From Simplicispira hankyongi (GTDB lineage Bacteria; Pseudomonadota; Gammaproteobacteria; Burkholderiales; Burkholderiaceae_C), in NCBI RefSeq assembly GCF_003570885.1, contig NZ_QXJC01000001.1:682001-746000 (forward strand): 64,000 nt of DNA, given 5' to 3'. The notes beneath the pieces are model-generated. The model did no database searches and was not told the origin of the DNA. It saw nothing but the letters and a program-made list of their open reading frames with translations. Below are positions 9,108 to 20,432 of this stretch, in pieces. Made by a program: the position numbers and the translations under genes. Numbering within the stretch: the stretch's first letter is position 1; each line of letters starts with the position of its first letter.

Positions 9108-9710
9108 TCAGGCTGCGTTCACGTCCGAACCAGCAGCCACCTCAGCCGATCGCGCAGCCGCAGTCTTTTTACGTGCCGGTGCGATCATCATGATCATCTG
9201 CCGACCTTCAAGCCGGGGAAACTGCTCCACGAGAATGGTGTCACCCAAATCGTCGCGCAGTCGGTTAAGCAACGCCAGACCGAGATCCTGGTGCGTGATC
9301 TCACGGCCACGAAAACGCAGCGTAATCTTGCATTTGTCACCCTCAGCGAGAAAACGCCGGATGTTGCGCAACTTGATGTTGTAGTCGCCGTCATCGGTGC
9401 CCGGGCGGAACTTGATTTCCTTGATCTCGATGACCGTCTGCTTGGCCTTCGCTTCCGCCGCACGCTTTTGCTCGATGTACTTGAACTTTCCATAGTCCAT
9501 CAGACGGCAAACAGGCGGGTTGGCCGTCGCGGAAATTTCCACGAGGTCCACATCCAGCTCCCCGGCCATGCGCAAGGCGTCCATCAGGCTCACAACACCC
9601 AAAGGCTCGTTCTCTGGGCCCGACAAACGGACTTCCGGGGCCATGATTTCACGGTTCAAGCGGTGCTTGCGCTCTTCACGGTGGCGACGATCACGAAATT
9701 CAGTAGCTAT
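9108..9710 (-). CDS. infC: Translation initiation factor IF-3, apparent AUA start codon
   Basis: 200 residues if translation starts at the ATA codon 9708-9710. Both IF3 domains are present: N domain with the [11 protein letters not shown] segment and [15 protein letters not shown], a linker helix, and C domain with [13 protein letters not shown]. The ATA is placed 6 nt after a strong AAGAGGTG ribosome site (9717-9724), and homologues begin at the [15 protein letters not shown] sequence right after it. The upstream in-frame ATG at 9746 would add 12 unrelated residues and bury the ribosome site. A non-AUG start is the known basis of IF3 self-control in E. coli (AUU there). A C-terminal Ala-rich tail is extra. 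Confidence 0.95.
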   Translation of the reverse strand: MATEFRDRRHREERKHRLNREIMAPEVRLSGPENEPLGVVSLMDALRMAGELDVDLVEISATANPPVCRLMDYGKFKYIEQKRAAEAKAKQTVIEIKEIKFRPGTDDGDYNIKLRNIRRFLAEGDKCKITLRFRGREITHQDLGLALLNRLRDDLGDTILVEQFPRLEGRQMIMMIAPARKKTAAARSAEVAAGSDVNAA

Positions 9711-9789
9711 GGTTCTCACCTCTTGTGTTGAATTTAAGAATCCCAAGACCGCCCAAACACCGCCGCAAAGCGGCTGGCATCAGACAATC

Positions 9790-11709
9790 TCAAGTTCTTT
9801 CGGCAACTGCGCTGGTAAGAAGTCGAATGAAATCATCGACTGGCATTACCCCGAGATCCTTGTTGCCTCGGGCGCGCACTGCAACGGCACCGGCTGCACG
9901 CTCTTTCTCGCCAGCGACGAGGATAAAGGGCAGCTTTTGCAACGAATGCTCACGTATTTTATACGTAATCTTCTCGTTTCGTAGATCCAGCGCGATGCGC
10001 AGCGGGTGCTGGGGCACCGCTTGCTGGATTTTTTCGGCAATTTCACGACAGTAATCGCCCTGCGCGTCAGTGATGTTCAGAATACCCACCTGCACCGGCG
10101 CGAGCCAGACCGGCATAGCCCCAGCGTGCTGCTCGATCAGAATACCAATAAAACGCTCCAGGCTGCCGACGATGGCACGGTGCAGCATGACGGGTCGATG
10201 TCGGTTGCCGTCCTCACCGACGTACTCGGCATCCAGCCGCTCTGGCATGGAGAAATCGACCTGGATCGTGCCGCATTGCCACTGGCGTCCGATGGCATCC
10301 TTGAGCGTGTACTCGATCTTGGGCCCATAGAACGCCCCCTCGCCCGGCGAAATTTCGTACGCGCAGCCCGAGGCGTCGAGGCTGGTGATCAGCGCTGCTT
10401 CTGCTTTGTCCCAGCTTTCATCCGAGCCAATGCGCGCATCGGGGCGCGTGGCGACCTTGTAGATAATGTTCTCGAATCCAAAGTCTTGGTACACCTTCTG
10501 AAGCAAAGCGGTATAGGCGGTGCATTCCGCAAGAATTTGGTCTTCGGTGCAGAAGATATGCCCATCGTCTTGCGTAAAGGCGCGCACACGCATGATGCCG
10601 TGCAGGCCGCCCGTCGGCTCGTTACGGTGGCACTGGCCAAACTCACCGTAGCGCAGCGGCAGATCCCGGTAGCTCTTGATGCCCTGCTTGAAGATCAGGA
10701 TATGCCCGGGACAGTTCATCGGCTTGAGCGCGTATTCGCGCTTTTCCGATTCGGTCGTGAACATGTTTTCGCGGTACTTGTCCCAGTGCCCGGTCTTTTC
10801 CCAGAGCGTCTTGTCCAGAATCTGCGGGCCTTTGACTTCCTGGTAGCCGTTGTCCTGGTAGACACGGCGCATGTACTGCTCCACTTCCTGCCACAGCGTC
10901 CACCCCTTTGGGTGCCAGAACACCGTACCAGGCGAATGCTCGTCGATGTGGAACAAATCCAGCTCACGCCCCAGCTTGCGGTGGTCGCGCTTCTCGGCCT
11001 CTTCCAGCATCGTGAGGTATTGCGCAAGCTCGTCCTTGGTCGCCCAGGCCGTGCCGTAGATGCGCTGCAGCATCTCGTTGCGGTGGTCACCGCGCCAATA
11101 CGCGCCTGCCACTTTCATCAGTTTGAAATGCTTGAGCTTGCCCGTGCTCGGGACGTGGGGGCCGCGGCACAAATCCTCAAAAGTGCCTTCGCGGTAAAGG
11201 CTGACATCCTCGCTGCTGGGAATGCTAGCGATGATTTCCGCCTTGTAATGCTCACCAATACCTTTGAAATACGCGACTGCTTCATCACGTGGCAGCACAC
11301 GACGCACCACTGGCTCGTCCCTGGCGGCAAGAGCCGTCATGCGTTTTTCGATGGCTTCCAGGTCTTCTGGCGTGAACGGGCGCTTGTACGCAAAGTCGTA
11401 AAAGAAACCATTTTCAATTACCGGGCCAATCGTGACCTGGGCATCCGGAAAAAGCTCCTTGACTGCATAGGCAAGCAAGTGCGCCGTCGAGTGGCGAATT
11501 ACGTCCAGTCCTTCAGCATCCTTTGCCGTCACGATAGAAAGCGGACTATCCTGGCTGATCAGATAACTGGTATCGACCACCTTGTCGCCCACTTTGCCCG
11601 CCAGGGCTGCCTTGGCGAGGCCTGAACCGATCGAGGCAGCCACTTCGCCAACGGTGACGGGGCCCGGATACTCGCGCTGCGAGCCATCGGGAAGGGTGAT
11701 GTGAATCAT
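9790..11709 (-). CDS. thrS: Threonine-tRNA ligase
   Basis: 639 residues. It has the TGS domain (1-61), the N2 editing domain with [18 protein letters not shown] and the zinc-type HxxxH, a class II core with MNCPGH and the [14 protein letters not shown] region, and the C-terminal anticodon-binding domain (about 535-639). It charges tRNA-Thr and edits Ser-tRNA-Thr. ATG start. The 80-bp gap to infC has no terminator, so both genes are probably cotranscribed. The 217-bp leader upstream carries a candidate attenuator, listed separately. Confidence 0.98.
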   Translation of the reverse strand: MIHITLPDGSQREYPGPVTVGEVAASIGSGLAKAALAGKVGDKVVDTSYLISQDSPLSIVTAKDAEGLDVIRHSTAHLLAYAVKELFPDAQVTIGPVIENGFFYDFAYKRPFTPEDLEAIEKRMTALAARDEPVVRRVLPRDEAVAYFKGIGEHYKAEIIASIPSSEDVSLYREGTFEDLCRGPHVPSTGKLKHFKLMKVAGAYWRGDHRNEMLQRIYGTAWATKDELAQYLTMLEEAEKRDHRKLGRELDLFHIDEHSPGTVFWHPKGWTLWQEVEQYMRRVYQDNGYQEVKGPQILDKTLWEKTGHWDKYRENMFTTESEKREYALKPMNCPGHILIFKQGIKSYRDLPLRYGEFGQCHRNEPTGGLHGIMRVRAFTQDDGHIFCTEDQILAECTAYTALLQKVYQDFGFENIIYKVATRPDARIGSDESWDKAEAALITSLDASGCAYEISPGEGAFYGPKIEYTLKDAIGRQWQCGTIQVDFSMPERLDAEYVGEDGNRHRPVMLHRAIVGSLERFIGILIEQHAGAMPVWLAPVQVGILNITDAQGDYCREIAEKIQQAVPQHPLRIALDLRNEKITYKIREHSLQKLPFILVAGEKERAAGAVAVRARGNKDLGVMPVDDFIRLLTSAVAERT

Positions 11710-11758
11710 GGGAATCCTTGTCGAATCTTGGGGGAAACCGCGCGGCGCCCTTCAAAGC

Positions 11759-11785
11759 AAAAGCGCGGACCATGTCCGCGCTTTT
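11759..11785 (-). terminator. Candidate attenuator hairpin in the thrS leader
   Basis: Perfect 12-bp arms (11759-11770, 11774-11785) with a 3-nt loop. On the minus strand the GC-rich stem ends in TTTTGCTTTG, and it lies about 50 nt before the thrS start and about 40 nt after the stop of a Thr-rich mini-ORF. The arrangement fits a premature terminator controlled by translation of that leader. Confidence 0.6.
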
Positions 11786-11820
11786 CAGGTAAAAGTTGAA
11801 TCCTGTGCAGGCACGAACAG

Positions 11821-11837
11821 CCAGCCTCAGCGGCTGG
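11821..11837 (-). promoter_or_regulatory. First hairpin of thrS leader, overlapping the leader-peptide stop
   Basis: The 6-bp GC-rich arms 11821-11826 and 11832-11837 pair, with the leader-peptide stop codon lying across the stem-loop. A ribosome stalled on the Thr codons or released at the stop would affect this stem differently. Its role as a pause or antiterminator stem is inferred. Confidence 0.4.
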
Positions 11838-11868
11838 TAACCATCTCCGGTGTAGTTCGCGGTGTCAT
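11827..11868 (-). CDS. Putative thrS leader peptide, Thr-rich, 13 aa
   Basis: A mini-ORF reads MTPRTTPEMVTSR and stops with TGA: four of thirteen residues are Thr (codons ACA, ACT, ACA, ACC). An AAAGG motif lies about 10 nt upstream of the ATG. It sits between the aceA terminator and the thrS attenuator-like hairpin, in the leader of a threonyl-tRNA synthetase gene. Such regulatory-codon-rich peptides are the hallmark of ribosome-mediated attenuation. It is too short for similarity support, so the call rests on codon content and position. Confidence 0.5.
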   Translation of the reverse strand: MTPRTTPEMVTSR

Positions 11869-11926
11869 AACCAAAGTGCCTTTCTTGCCCTTGTTGGTGG
11901 ATTCTGCATTTCATTTTAACCGGTAC

Positions 11927-11961
11927 AAAAAAAGGCCCGCAACGAGCGTTGCGGGCCTTTT
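11927..11961 (-). terminator. Intrinsic terminator of aceA
   Basis: An 11-bp perfect GC-rich stem (11934-11944 with 11947-11957) is followed on the minus strand by a run of seven T. It lies 20 bp beyond the aceA stop and separates aceA from the thrS leader. The + strand side also has TTTT, so it may work in both directions. Confidence 0.9.
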
Positions 11962-11980
11962 CACATCTCCGCAGAAAAAA

Positions 11981-13312
<1,332 letters not shown>

Positions 13313-13368
13313 GTGAACTCCATGAAGGTTGAAAAAACGACCGCGCTGCTCGGCAGTTGCATGGCTTC

Positions 13369-13418
13369 ACTTTAAGTCTTCTATAAGACTTGTGCAAGCT
13401 CTTATGTCTTATAGAAGA
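13369..13418 (-). promoter_or_regulatory. aceA promoter with 13-bp perfect inverted repeat operator
   Basis: The arms 13377-13389 and 13406-13418 are exact reverse complements (TCTTCTATAAGAC and GTCTTATAGAAGA), centre-to-centre 29 bp. On the minus strand a TTGCAC box (13392-13397), a 17-bp spacer and TAAAGT (13369-13374) form a plausible sigma-70 promoter. One arm lies between the -35 and -10 boxes and the other just upstream of -35, which fits a repressor clamp or dimer-pair site. The regulator is not in the window. Confidence 0.6.
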
Positions 13419-13635
13419 GTCAGATTAATTTTCACAAAATCAAGATGTTGCGATGAACTTTTCACATTACAAAATCATCTTAATGAAACGGGCTCTTCGG
13501 TATTGGCGTGGAACGTTATCAAATTTTCACATCAAGAAATGATATTTCCATAATATGAAACTTCTTGCTGCCATTGATCGAAAACTTCCCCATCCCCTAG
13601 CCGTTGTCCACAGCTGAGCTGTTTTACCTGCGCAC
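13419..13635. other. AT-rich spacer between aceA promoter and integrase remnant
   Basis: About 217 bp of unusually AT-rich sequence for this window, with no ORF or hairpin I can support. The change to AT-rich composition next to a broken integrase suggests leftover mobile-element DNA. No copy of the guaA 3' end was found here that could mark the far attachment site. Confidence 0.5.
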
Positions 13636-14457
13636 CTATCTGCCCGTCAGGTAGACCACGTGCGGCTTGCGTCCCTTCATGCGCTGCTTTGGAATCGTCC
13701 AGGTCGCGCTCTCGAAATCGACCTCACCCCAAGTGGCCTGGATCAGTTCGCTCTTGCGAACCAAGGTCACCATGATCATGCGCAGCGCCAGCCGGATGGA
13801 CGGATAGGTCGCCACCGATTCCATCATCCGGATCTCCAGCGGTGACAGGGCGCGATCCTTGGGCACGAAGGTCGCTATCGACGCTTCGCCCACTCCGGCC
13901 GCTGGGTTGTCCACCTTCTCTCTATGAAGTAGGGTGAAAGCATAGATTTGCTTCACGATGTCGCGGGTGTGCATCGCAGTGGCCGGGGCGCCCCACCCTT
14001 TCACCTTGCCGCACAGGGCGCGCAAGTCGTCGGCGGTGATTTCGTTGAGCATGCGGTTCTGGAAGGCCGGCAGGATGTCCCGATCAACGATGCTCTTGCG
14101 CATCGCTCGCGTGCTGTCGGCCATCCGGGCACCGGCAAGCCACTGGGCGGTCATGTCGCCGAAGTTCTTGGCGGCGGTCAGGCGGCGCTTCTCGCGCTGC
14201 TTCTCATGCGCCGGGGACTTGCCCTGGGCGACGGCCTTCTTGGCATCCAGCAGCTTTTCGCGGGCCATCGTGAGCGAAATGCGGGACGGCCCATACCGTC
14301 CAATGGTCAGCGTCTCGCGCCGGCCGTTGAGACGGTAATCGTAGCGGAAGGTGACGGTACCGGTGGGCGATACCGTCACGTACATCCCATCTCGGTCAGA
14401 AGCCTTATAAGTCAAGGGCTTAGGCTTCAAATTGCGCAGTGCGGTGTCGGTAAGCAT
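13636..14457 (-). pseudogene. Truncated tyrosine-type integrase (P4/DUF4102 family)
   Basis: The open frame gives 273 residues where intact P4-type integrases have about 400. The N-terminal DUF4102 arm-binding domain (LTDTALRNLKPKPLTYKASD), the SAM-like core-binding domain and the first catalytic box with Arg in LVRKSELI are present. The HxxR box, the third His and the Tyr nucleophile are missing, because the frame stops after VVYLTGR. It lies 300 bp downstream of guaA and points away from it, as integrases of guaA-integrated islands do. It cannot be an active recombinase and marks a deleted island. Confidence 0.85.
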
Positions 14458-14483
14458 CGAGGTTTTCCTCCTGTTGGTGACGG

Positions 14484-14740
14484 CTTTTACCGTCAGGGGT
14501 CAGGAGACCTGCTGATGCCCGGAAAGCCACATGAAATCAGCTTTCCAGAGGAGACTTTTACCGTCAAAGACCGATTTGGTCTCAATAGTGAACGGGAGGG
14601 TCTTAATCCGGCCTCCGGTTCTTACCGCCACTTTTACCGCCAACCTATTCCGCTGGCCGGCGATAGCCACCGATAGCTGCAGTCACGTATTTCTTTCTAA
14701 ATCAACACGTTACGGCAGTTTTTCGATAGCTGGCGATAGT
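14484..14740. repeat. Arm-type direct repeats between integrase remnant and guaA
   Basis: Two short repeat families occupy this gene-free 300 bp. CTTTTACCG occurs at 14484, 14555 and 14631. CGATAGC (last copy CGATAGT) occurs as two tandem pairs at 14661/14671 and 14724/14734, each pair 10 bp apart. Repeats of this kind beside an integrase and its attachment site usually bind the integrase arm domain or the excisionase. They remain though the element is gone. Confidence 0.6.
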
Positions 14741-14757
14741 CCCCGAAGGACCTGATT

Positions 14758-14775
14758 TCACTCCCACTCAATCGT
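14758..14775 (-). other. Probable attachment-site half at the guaA 3' end
   Basis: The last codons of guaA (encoding TIEWE and stop) are a known integration target for islands carrying P4-type integrases. The integrase remnant and arm repeats start right here. Because insertion preserves the gene end, guaA is intact. I found no second copy of the 3' end within the window, so the crossover core cannot be defined. Confidence 0.4.
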
Positions 14776-16371
14776 CGCTGGCGGCTTGGAACTGACGTCG
14801 TAGGTCACCCGATTGATACCCCGGACCTCATTGATGATGCGGCCGGAAACTTTCTTGAGCAGCGCGTAGGGCAGCTCGGCCCAGTCGGCCGTCATGAAGT
14901 CGCTGGTCTGCACGGCGCGCAGTGCCACCACATAGTCGTAAGTGCGGCCATCCCCCATCACGCCGACGCTCTTGACCGGCAGGAAAACGGCGAAGGCCTG
15001 GCTCGTCAAGTCGTACCAACTCTTTCCGCTTGCCTCGTCCTTAAAGTTGCGCAGTTCCTCAATAAAGATGGCATCTGCACGGCGCAGCAGGTCGGCATAT
15101 TCCGGCTTCACTTCGCCCAGAATACGCACGCCCAGGCCGGGGCCGGGGAAGGGATGGCGATAAACCATCTCGGGCGGCAGACCCAAGGCTACGCCTAGCT
15201 CGCGCACCTCGTCCTTGAACAGATCGCGCAGGGGCTCTAGCAGCTTCAATCCCAACTGCTCCGGCAGGCCGCCCACGTTGTGGTGGCTCTTGATGGTGAC
15301 CGCTTTTTTGCTCTTGGCGCCACCCGATTCGATCACGTCGGGGTAGATAGTGCCCTGCGCGAGCCATTTGGCGCCCTTGGCACCAGCACTGGTCAGCTTG
15401 GCTGCTTCCTGCTTGAACACCGTGACGAACTCGCTTCCAATGATCTTGCGCTTGGCTTCCGGATCGGCGACGCCCGCGAGCTTGCCGAGAAACAGCTCGC
15501 TCGCATCGACACGAATCACTTTGGCGTGCAGCTTGCCAACAAACATGTCCATGACCATGTCGCCTTCATTGAGGCGCAGCAGGCCGTGGTCCACGAACAC
15601 GCAGGTCAGCTGATCACCAATGGCACGGTGAATCAGCGCAGCAGCCACGGATGAATCCACTCCGCCCGACAAACCAAGAATCACTTCCTCGTCACCCACC
15701 TGCTTGCGAATCAGTGCCACTGCTTCGGCCACGTGGTCGCGCATGACCCAATCGGGTGAGATCTGGCAGATGCCCAGCACAAAACGCTCGAGAATGGCCT
15801 TGCCTTGCCGCGTATGCGTCACCTCCGGGTGAAACTGCACTGCATAAAACTTGCGCTCCTCATCGGCCATGCCCGCGATGGGACAGGAATCGGTGGACGC
15901 CATGAGTTTGAAGCCAGGAGGCATCTCGGTCACGTTGTCACCGTGGCTCATCCAGACATGCAGCATGCCGTGGCCTTCGGGCGTTGCGTAATCCTGGATG
16001 CCTTCGAACAACTGGGTGTGGCCACGTGCACGGACTTCGGCATAACCGAATTCGCGCTTATGCCCGCCTTCGACCTTGCCCCCCAGCGCGGCAGCTATTG
16101 CGTACATGCCAAAGCAGATACCGAGCACCGGAATACCGAGTTCGAACACCACCTGCGGCGCCCGCAGGGTTTCGTCTTCCCAGAGGCTGGCATGGCTGCC
16201 CGAGAGGATCACACCTTTGAGCATGCCGTCTGCGGCGAACTCGCGGACCCAGGCATCGGTCACGTCGCAAGGGTGCACCTCGCAGTACACATGGGCTTCG
16301 CGCACACGGCGGGCGATCAACTGGGTGACCTGGGAGCCGAAATCGAGAATGAGAATTTTCTGGTGTTGCAT
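14758..16371 (-). CDS. guaA: GMP synthase (glutamine-hydrolysing)
   Basis: 537 residues from [14 protein letters not shown]. An ATG 36 bp further upstream is open but adds residues unlike the family. The class I glutamine amidotransferase half has the CFGMYAIA nucleophile Cys and PEVTHT; the ATP-pyrophosphatase half has the [14 protein letters not shown] loop; the C-terminal dimerisation domain ends TIEWE. It converts XMP to GMP with glutamine. It follows guaB with only a terminator-like hairpin between them. The C-terminal codons overlap a probable island attachment site. Confidence 0.98.
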   Translation of the reverse strand: MQHQKILILDFGSQVTQLIARRVREAHVYCEVHPCDVTDAWVREFAADGMLKGVILSGSHASLWEDETLRAPQVVFELGIPVLGICFGMYAIAAALGGKVEGGHKREFGYAEVRARGHTQLFEGIQDYATPEGHGMLHVWMSHGDNVTEMPPGFKLMASTDSCPIAGMADEERKFYAVQFHPEVTHTRQGKAILERFVLGICQISPDWVMRDHVAEAVALIRKQVGDEEVILGLSGGVDSSVAAALIHRAIGDQLTCVFVDHGLLRLNEGDMVMDMFVGKLHAKVIRVDASELFLGKLAGVADPEAKRKIIGSEFVTVFKQEAAKLTSAGAKGAKWLAQGTIYPDVIESGGAKSKKAVTIKSHHNVGGLPEQLGLKLLEPLRDLFKDEVRELGVALGLPPEMVYRHPFPGPGLGVRILGEVKPEYADLLRRADAIFIEELRNFKDEASGKSWYDLTSQAFAVFLPVKSVGVMGDGRTYDYVVALRAVQTSDFMTADWAELPYALLKKVSGRIINEVRGINRVTYDVSSKPPATIEWE

Positions 16372-16395
16372 GGCAGGCGACAGAAAGAAAGACAA

Positions 16396-16427
16396 AGGCC
16401 CGAACACCGTGAACTGGGTTCGGGCCT
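16396..16427 (-). terminator. Hairpin between guaB and guaA
   Basis: Arms 16396-16405 and 16418-16427 pair perfectly over 10 bp. On the minus strand they are followed by TTGTCTTTCTTTC. It lies 14 bp after the guaB stop and just ahead of guaA, so it may set the guaB:guaA ratio by partial readthrough. Confidence 0.75.
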
Positions 16428-16441
16428 GCGGAGCAGTAGCG

Positions 16442-17980
<1,539 letters not shown>

Positions 17981-17993
17981 CTAAACTGCAAGC

Positions 17994-18524
17994 ATGAAGC
18001 TGCACAAACTCTGTCTGGTGACGCTGGCCTGCGTTTGGTCGGTGGGCGCCGTAGCGCAATGGCAATGGATCGACAAGGACGGCCGCAAGGTTTTCAGCGA
18101 TCGTCCGCCGCCGCTGAGCATTCCGGATAAAGACATCCTTCGCCAACCACAGCAGCAACCTCGACCCGTAGCGCCAGCCAACGCCGATGCAGACACGCAG
18201 GCAGATGCGCAGCCTGCCGCTGCCAAGGCGGCTGCAAAGCCTGCCGCCAATGCGCCAGGCAAAGGCGTAGACAAGGAGCTCGAAGAACGCAAGGCCAAAG
18301 CCGATGCGGAAAAAGCGGCCAAGGACAAGGCAGACGAGAAAAAAATGGCTGCCGCCAAGGCAGAAAACTGCACCCGCGCCAAGCAGTCCAAGGCCACGCT
18401 GGACTCGGGTCAGCTCATGAAACACACCAATGCCAAGGGCGAGCAAGTGTTCCTCGACGACGCAGCGCGGGCCGCCGAGCGCAAACGCGCACAGGCGGTC
18501 ATCGACTCGGACTGCAAACCCTGA
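17994..18524 (+). CDS. Secreted DUF4124-domain protein
   Basis: 176 residues. A signal peptide (MKLHKLCLVTLACVWSVGAVAQ) is followed by a short DUF4124 domain with WQWIDKDGRKVFSDRPPP. A long Ala/Lys/Glu-rich helical stretch (about 65-125) and a C-terminal part with two Cys residues, possibly a disulfide, complete the protein. It is a periplasmic protein of unknown function that often neighbours guaB in Burkholderiales. It is divergent from guaB and its stop is 4 bp from that of rnfH. Confidence 0.85.
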   Translation: MKLHKLCLVTLACVWSVGAVAQWQWIDKDGRKVFSDRPPPLSIPDKDILRQPQQQPRPVAPANADADTQADAQPAAAKAAAKPAANAPGKGVDKELEERKAKADAEKAAKDKADEKKMAAAKAENCTRAKQSKATLDSGQLMKHTNAKGEQVFLDDAARAAERKRAQAVIDSDCKP

Positions 18525-18527
18525 GCA

Positions 18528-18860
18528 TCATCGCTTCGGAACCGGTTTGCGTACAAACAGCCCGGCGCTTCGCGCACCCTGGCTAACAAAGCGTTCACGC
18601 CGGGCCACCTTGGGATCCACCCTCAGCGCTCGGTAGGTCTCTACCCGATCGCCATCACGCAACACCTGGGTGAGCGGCGCAGCCTTGCCCCAGATACCGA
18701 CAGAATCCAGGGCTGTCACATCGCAGCCAGCGAGGCGCAGGGCGTCCACAAGTTGCGCGCCGGCAGGCATATCACCGCACCATTCGCGCACCGCGCCTGG
18801 TTCTGTGCAGACGGCCACCGTCACCCGCAGCCTCTGTGGCACTTGGCCAGCGTCAGCCAT
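18528..18860 (-). CDS. RnfH/RatB family protein
   Basis: 110 residues from MADAGQVPQ. This ATG overlaps the ratA stop, favouring it over an upstream ATG at 18890. The fold is ubiquitin-like (RVTVAVCTEPGAVREW, ALRLAGCDV, GDRVETYRAL). It pairs with ratA as in E. coli ratAB (pasTI). An antitoxin role was suggested for the E. coli partner but is disputed; the molecular function is unknown. Confidence 0.85.
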   Translation of the reverse strand: MADAGQVPQRLRVTVAVCTEPGAVREWCGDMPAGAQLVDALRLAGCDVTALDSVGIWGKAAPLTQVLRDGDRVETYRALRVDPKVARRERFVSQGARSAGLFVRKPVPKR

Positions 18861-19293
18861 AAACCTGCTCGGCGCGCTTGACGAAGGCATCCATCAAGCT
18901 GCTGGCAATACGATCGAACACCGGCCCCACCACCGCGGCCAAGGGTGCGCTGTTGAACCCGTAATCCAAATGCAGATTAATGCGCGCTGCGCGCTGCGCG
19001 CCGTCCCCCACGGGTTGGAAATGCCAATCGCCATTCAAGCGGGAAAATGGACCCTTGATCAGTTGCATCTCCACCCGCCGACCGGCCTCATGCAGGTTGC
19101 GGGTAACAAAACTCTGGCGAATCCCCGCCATGGAAATGCCGATTTCTGCCACCACGCCGCTGCTTTCCTGTTCCAGCACACGGGCGTGGTCGCACCAAGG
19201 AAGAAACTCGGGATAACGGTCCACATCGGTGACGAGGCTGAACATTTCCTCCGGGCTGTACCAAATGAGGACAGATTTGTTGACGTTCTTCAT
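18853..19293 (-). CDS. ratA: RatA/COQ10-like START-domain protein
   Basis: 146 residues from MKNVNKSVLIWYSPEEMFSL. It is a single polyketide cyclase/START domain: the FSLVTDVDRYPEFLPWC motif is typical of ubiquinone-binding COQ10/RatA proteins. Proposed roles are binding ubiquinone for respiratory function and, in E. coli, interfering with ribosome subunit joining. It overlaps rnfH by 8 bp and is divergent from smpB, the conserved ratAB/smpB arrangement. Confidence 0.88.
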   Translation of the reverse strand: MKNVNKSVLIWYSPEEMFSLVTDVDRYPEFLPWCDHARVLEQESSGVVAEIGISMAGIRQSFVTRNLHEAGRRVEMQLIKGPFSRLNGDWHFQPVGDGAQRAARINLHLDYGFNSAPLAAVVGPVFDRIASSLMDAFVKRAEQVYG

Positions 19294-19415
19294 GAAATGG
19301 GACTGCGGGGCGCCAGGCCGCGCTCCGACCATGGCACACCCTAGAATCAGGACTGCGCGAGAACAGCAATTGTAAAGAGGGGCGTCCGCCCCCTCCGCTG
19401 GCGCCTTACGACCCG

Positions 19416-19889
19416 ATGGCCAAGAAACCTGATTCCAATTCCCGCATCGCCGACAACAAGAAGGCCGCGTACAACTACTTCATTGAGGAGCGCTATGAGG
19501 CAGGCTTGGTCCTGCAGGGCTGGGAAGTGAAGGCGCTGCGCGAAGGCAAGGCGCAGCTGACAGATGGCTATGTGGTGATCCGCGAGGGCGAGCTGTACCT
19601 GATTGGATGTCAGATCAATCCGCTCAAGACCGCGTCCACCCACGTCAGCCCCGAGGCCGCGCGCACCAAAAAGCTCCTGCTGCACAAGGAGGAGATCAAG
19701 CGCCTGATCGGCAAGGTCGAGCAAAAGGGCTACACGCTGGTGCCCCTGAATCTGCATTGGAAGGACGGCCGGGCCAAATGCGACATCGCCCTGGCCAAAG
19801 GCAAGGCCGAACACGACAAGCGCGACACCATCAAGGACCGCGAAGGCAAGCGCGAGGTGGAACGCGCCCTGAAAAGCCGCAGCCGCTGA
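19416..19889 (+). CDS. smpB: SsrA-binding protein (trans-translation)
   Basis: 157 residues of canonical SmpB: the core begins [20 protein letters not shown], with [11 protein letters not shown] and a basic C-terminal tail (KSRSR). It binds tmRNA and guides it to stalled ribosomes. ATG start at 19416, after a 122-bp divergent region shared with ratA. A strong terminator follows 18 bp after the stop. ssrA itself is not in the window. Confidence 0.98.
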   Translation: MAKKPDSNSRIADNKKAAYNYFIEERYEAGLVLQGWEVKALREGKAQLTDGYVVIREGELYLIGCQINPLKTASTHVSPEAARTKKLLLHKEEIKRLIGKVEQKGYTLVPLNLHWKDGRAKCDIALAKGKAEHDKRDTIKDREGKREVERALKSRSR

Positions 19890-19906
19890 GGCAGCGCGCG
19901 GTAGGG

Positions 19907-19949
19907 GCCCGGCACCGAGTGCCAAAGGGCACCGGGCTTGGGTTTTTTT
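19907..19949 (+). terminator. Intrinsic terminator of smpB
   Basis: A GC stem (GCCCGG at 19907-19912 with CCGGGC at 19932-19937, with inner pairing between GCAC and GTGC segments) is followed by TTGGG and seven T. It separates smpB from the lipoprotein-sigma factor group. Confidence 0.8.
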
Positions 19950-20039
19950 GCGGAGCCGTGGAATAAACATCGGGGCCCATGTGTTTGTTCAAGTGCAAGG
20001 CAGCATCCGCCTCCGCCTGCATCCCACCTGGAGAAACCC

Positions 20040-20411
20040 ATGAAAAGATTGATCTCGATGGCCGTATTCGCCGCAGCAGCCTCGCTGGCTGGCTGCGCTA
20101 CCATGGACGACTCGCCCGTGAAAACCATGGACGGCGCACTGGTCGGCGCTGGCGGCATGACGCTCTACACCTTCGACCGAGACGCCGCGGGCAGCGGCAA
20201 GTCGGCGTGCAATGGCCCCTGCGCCGCCAACTGGCCGCCGCTGATGGCCAGCAAGGCCCCCGGCGGCGACTACAGCGTCATTACCCGCGACGACGGCATG
20301 ACCCAACTGGCCTACAAGGGCAAGCCGCTGTACTACTGGTCCAAGGACACCAAGCCTGGCGACAAAACCGGCGACGGCGTGAACCAGGTTTGGCATACCG
20401 CACGACCATAA
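20040..20411 (+). CDS. Small lipoprotein with COG4315 repeats
   Basis: 123 residues from MKRLISMAVF; the longer upstream frame (from 19938) runs through the smpB terminator and was rejected. A lipobox LAGC (Cys 19) follows the signal peptide. The mature part holds two copies of the secreted-repeat motif: GGMTLYTFDRDAAGSGKSAC with NWPPL, and DGMTQLAYKGKPLYYWSKD. Members are of unknown function. It lies 21 bp ahead of an ECF sigma gene on the same strand, so it is likely its operon partner or target. Confidence 0.88.
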   Translation: MKRLISMAVFAAAASLAGCATMDDSPVKTMDGALVGAGGMTLYTFDRDAAGSGKSACNGPCAANWPPLMASKAPGGDYSVITRDDGMTQLAYKGKPLYYWSKDTKPGDKTGDGVNQVWHTARP

Positions 20412-20432
20412 AGTTCACGAAGCACCGCAGGC

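Noticed and set aside
10006-11625. 539-residue plus-strand frame across thrS
   Set aside because: It is exactly antisense to the intact, recognisable thrS gene and has no family features.
13560-13620. DnaA-box-like TTGTCCACA suggesting an origin
   Set aside because: A single imperfect box without clustering, and no dnaA, parA or rep gene nearby.
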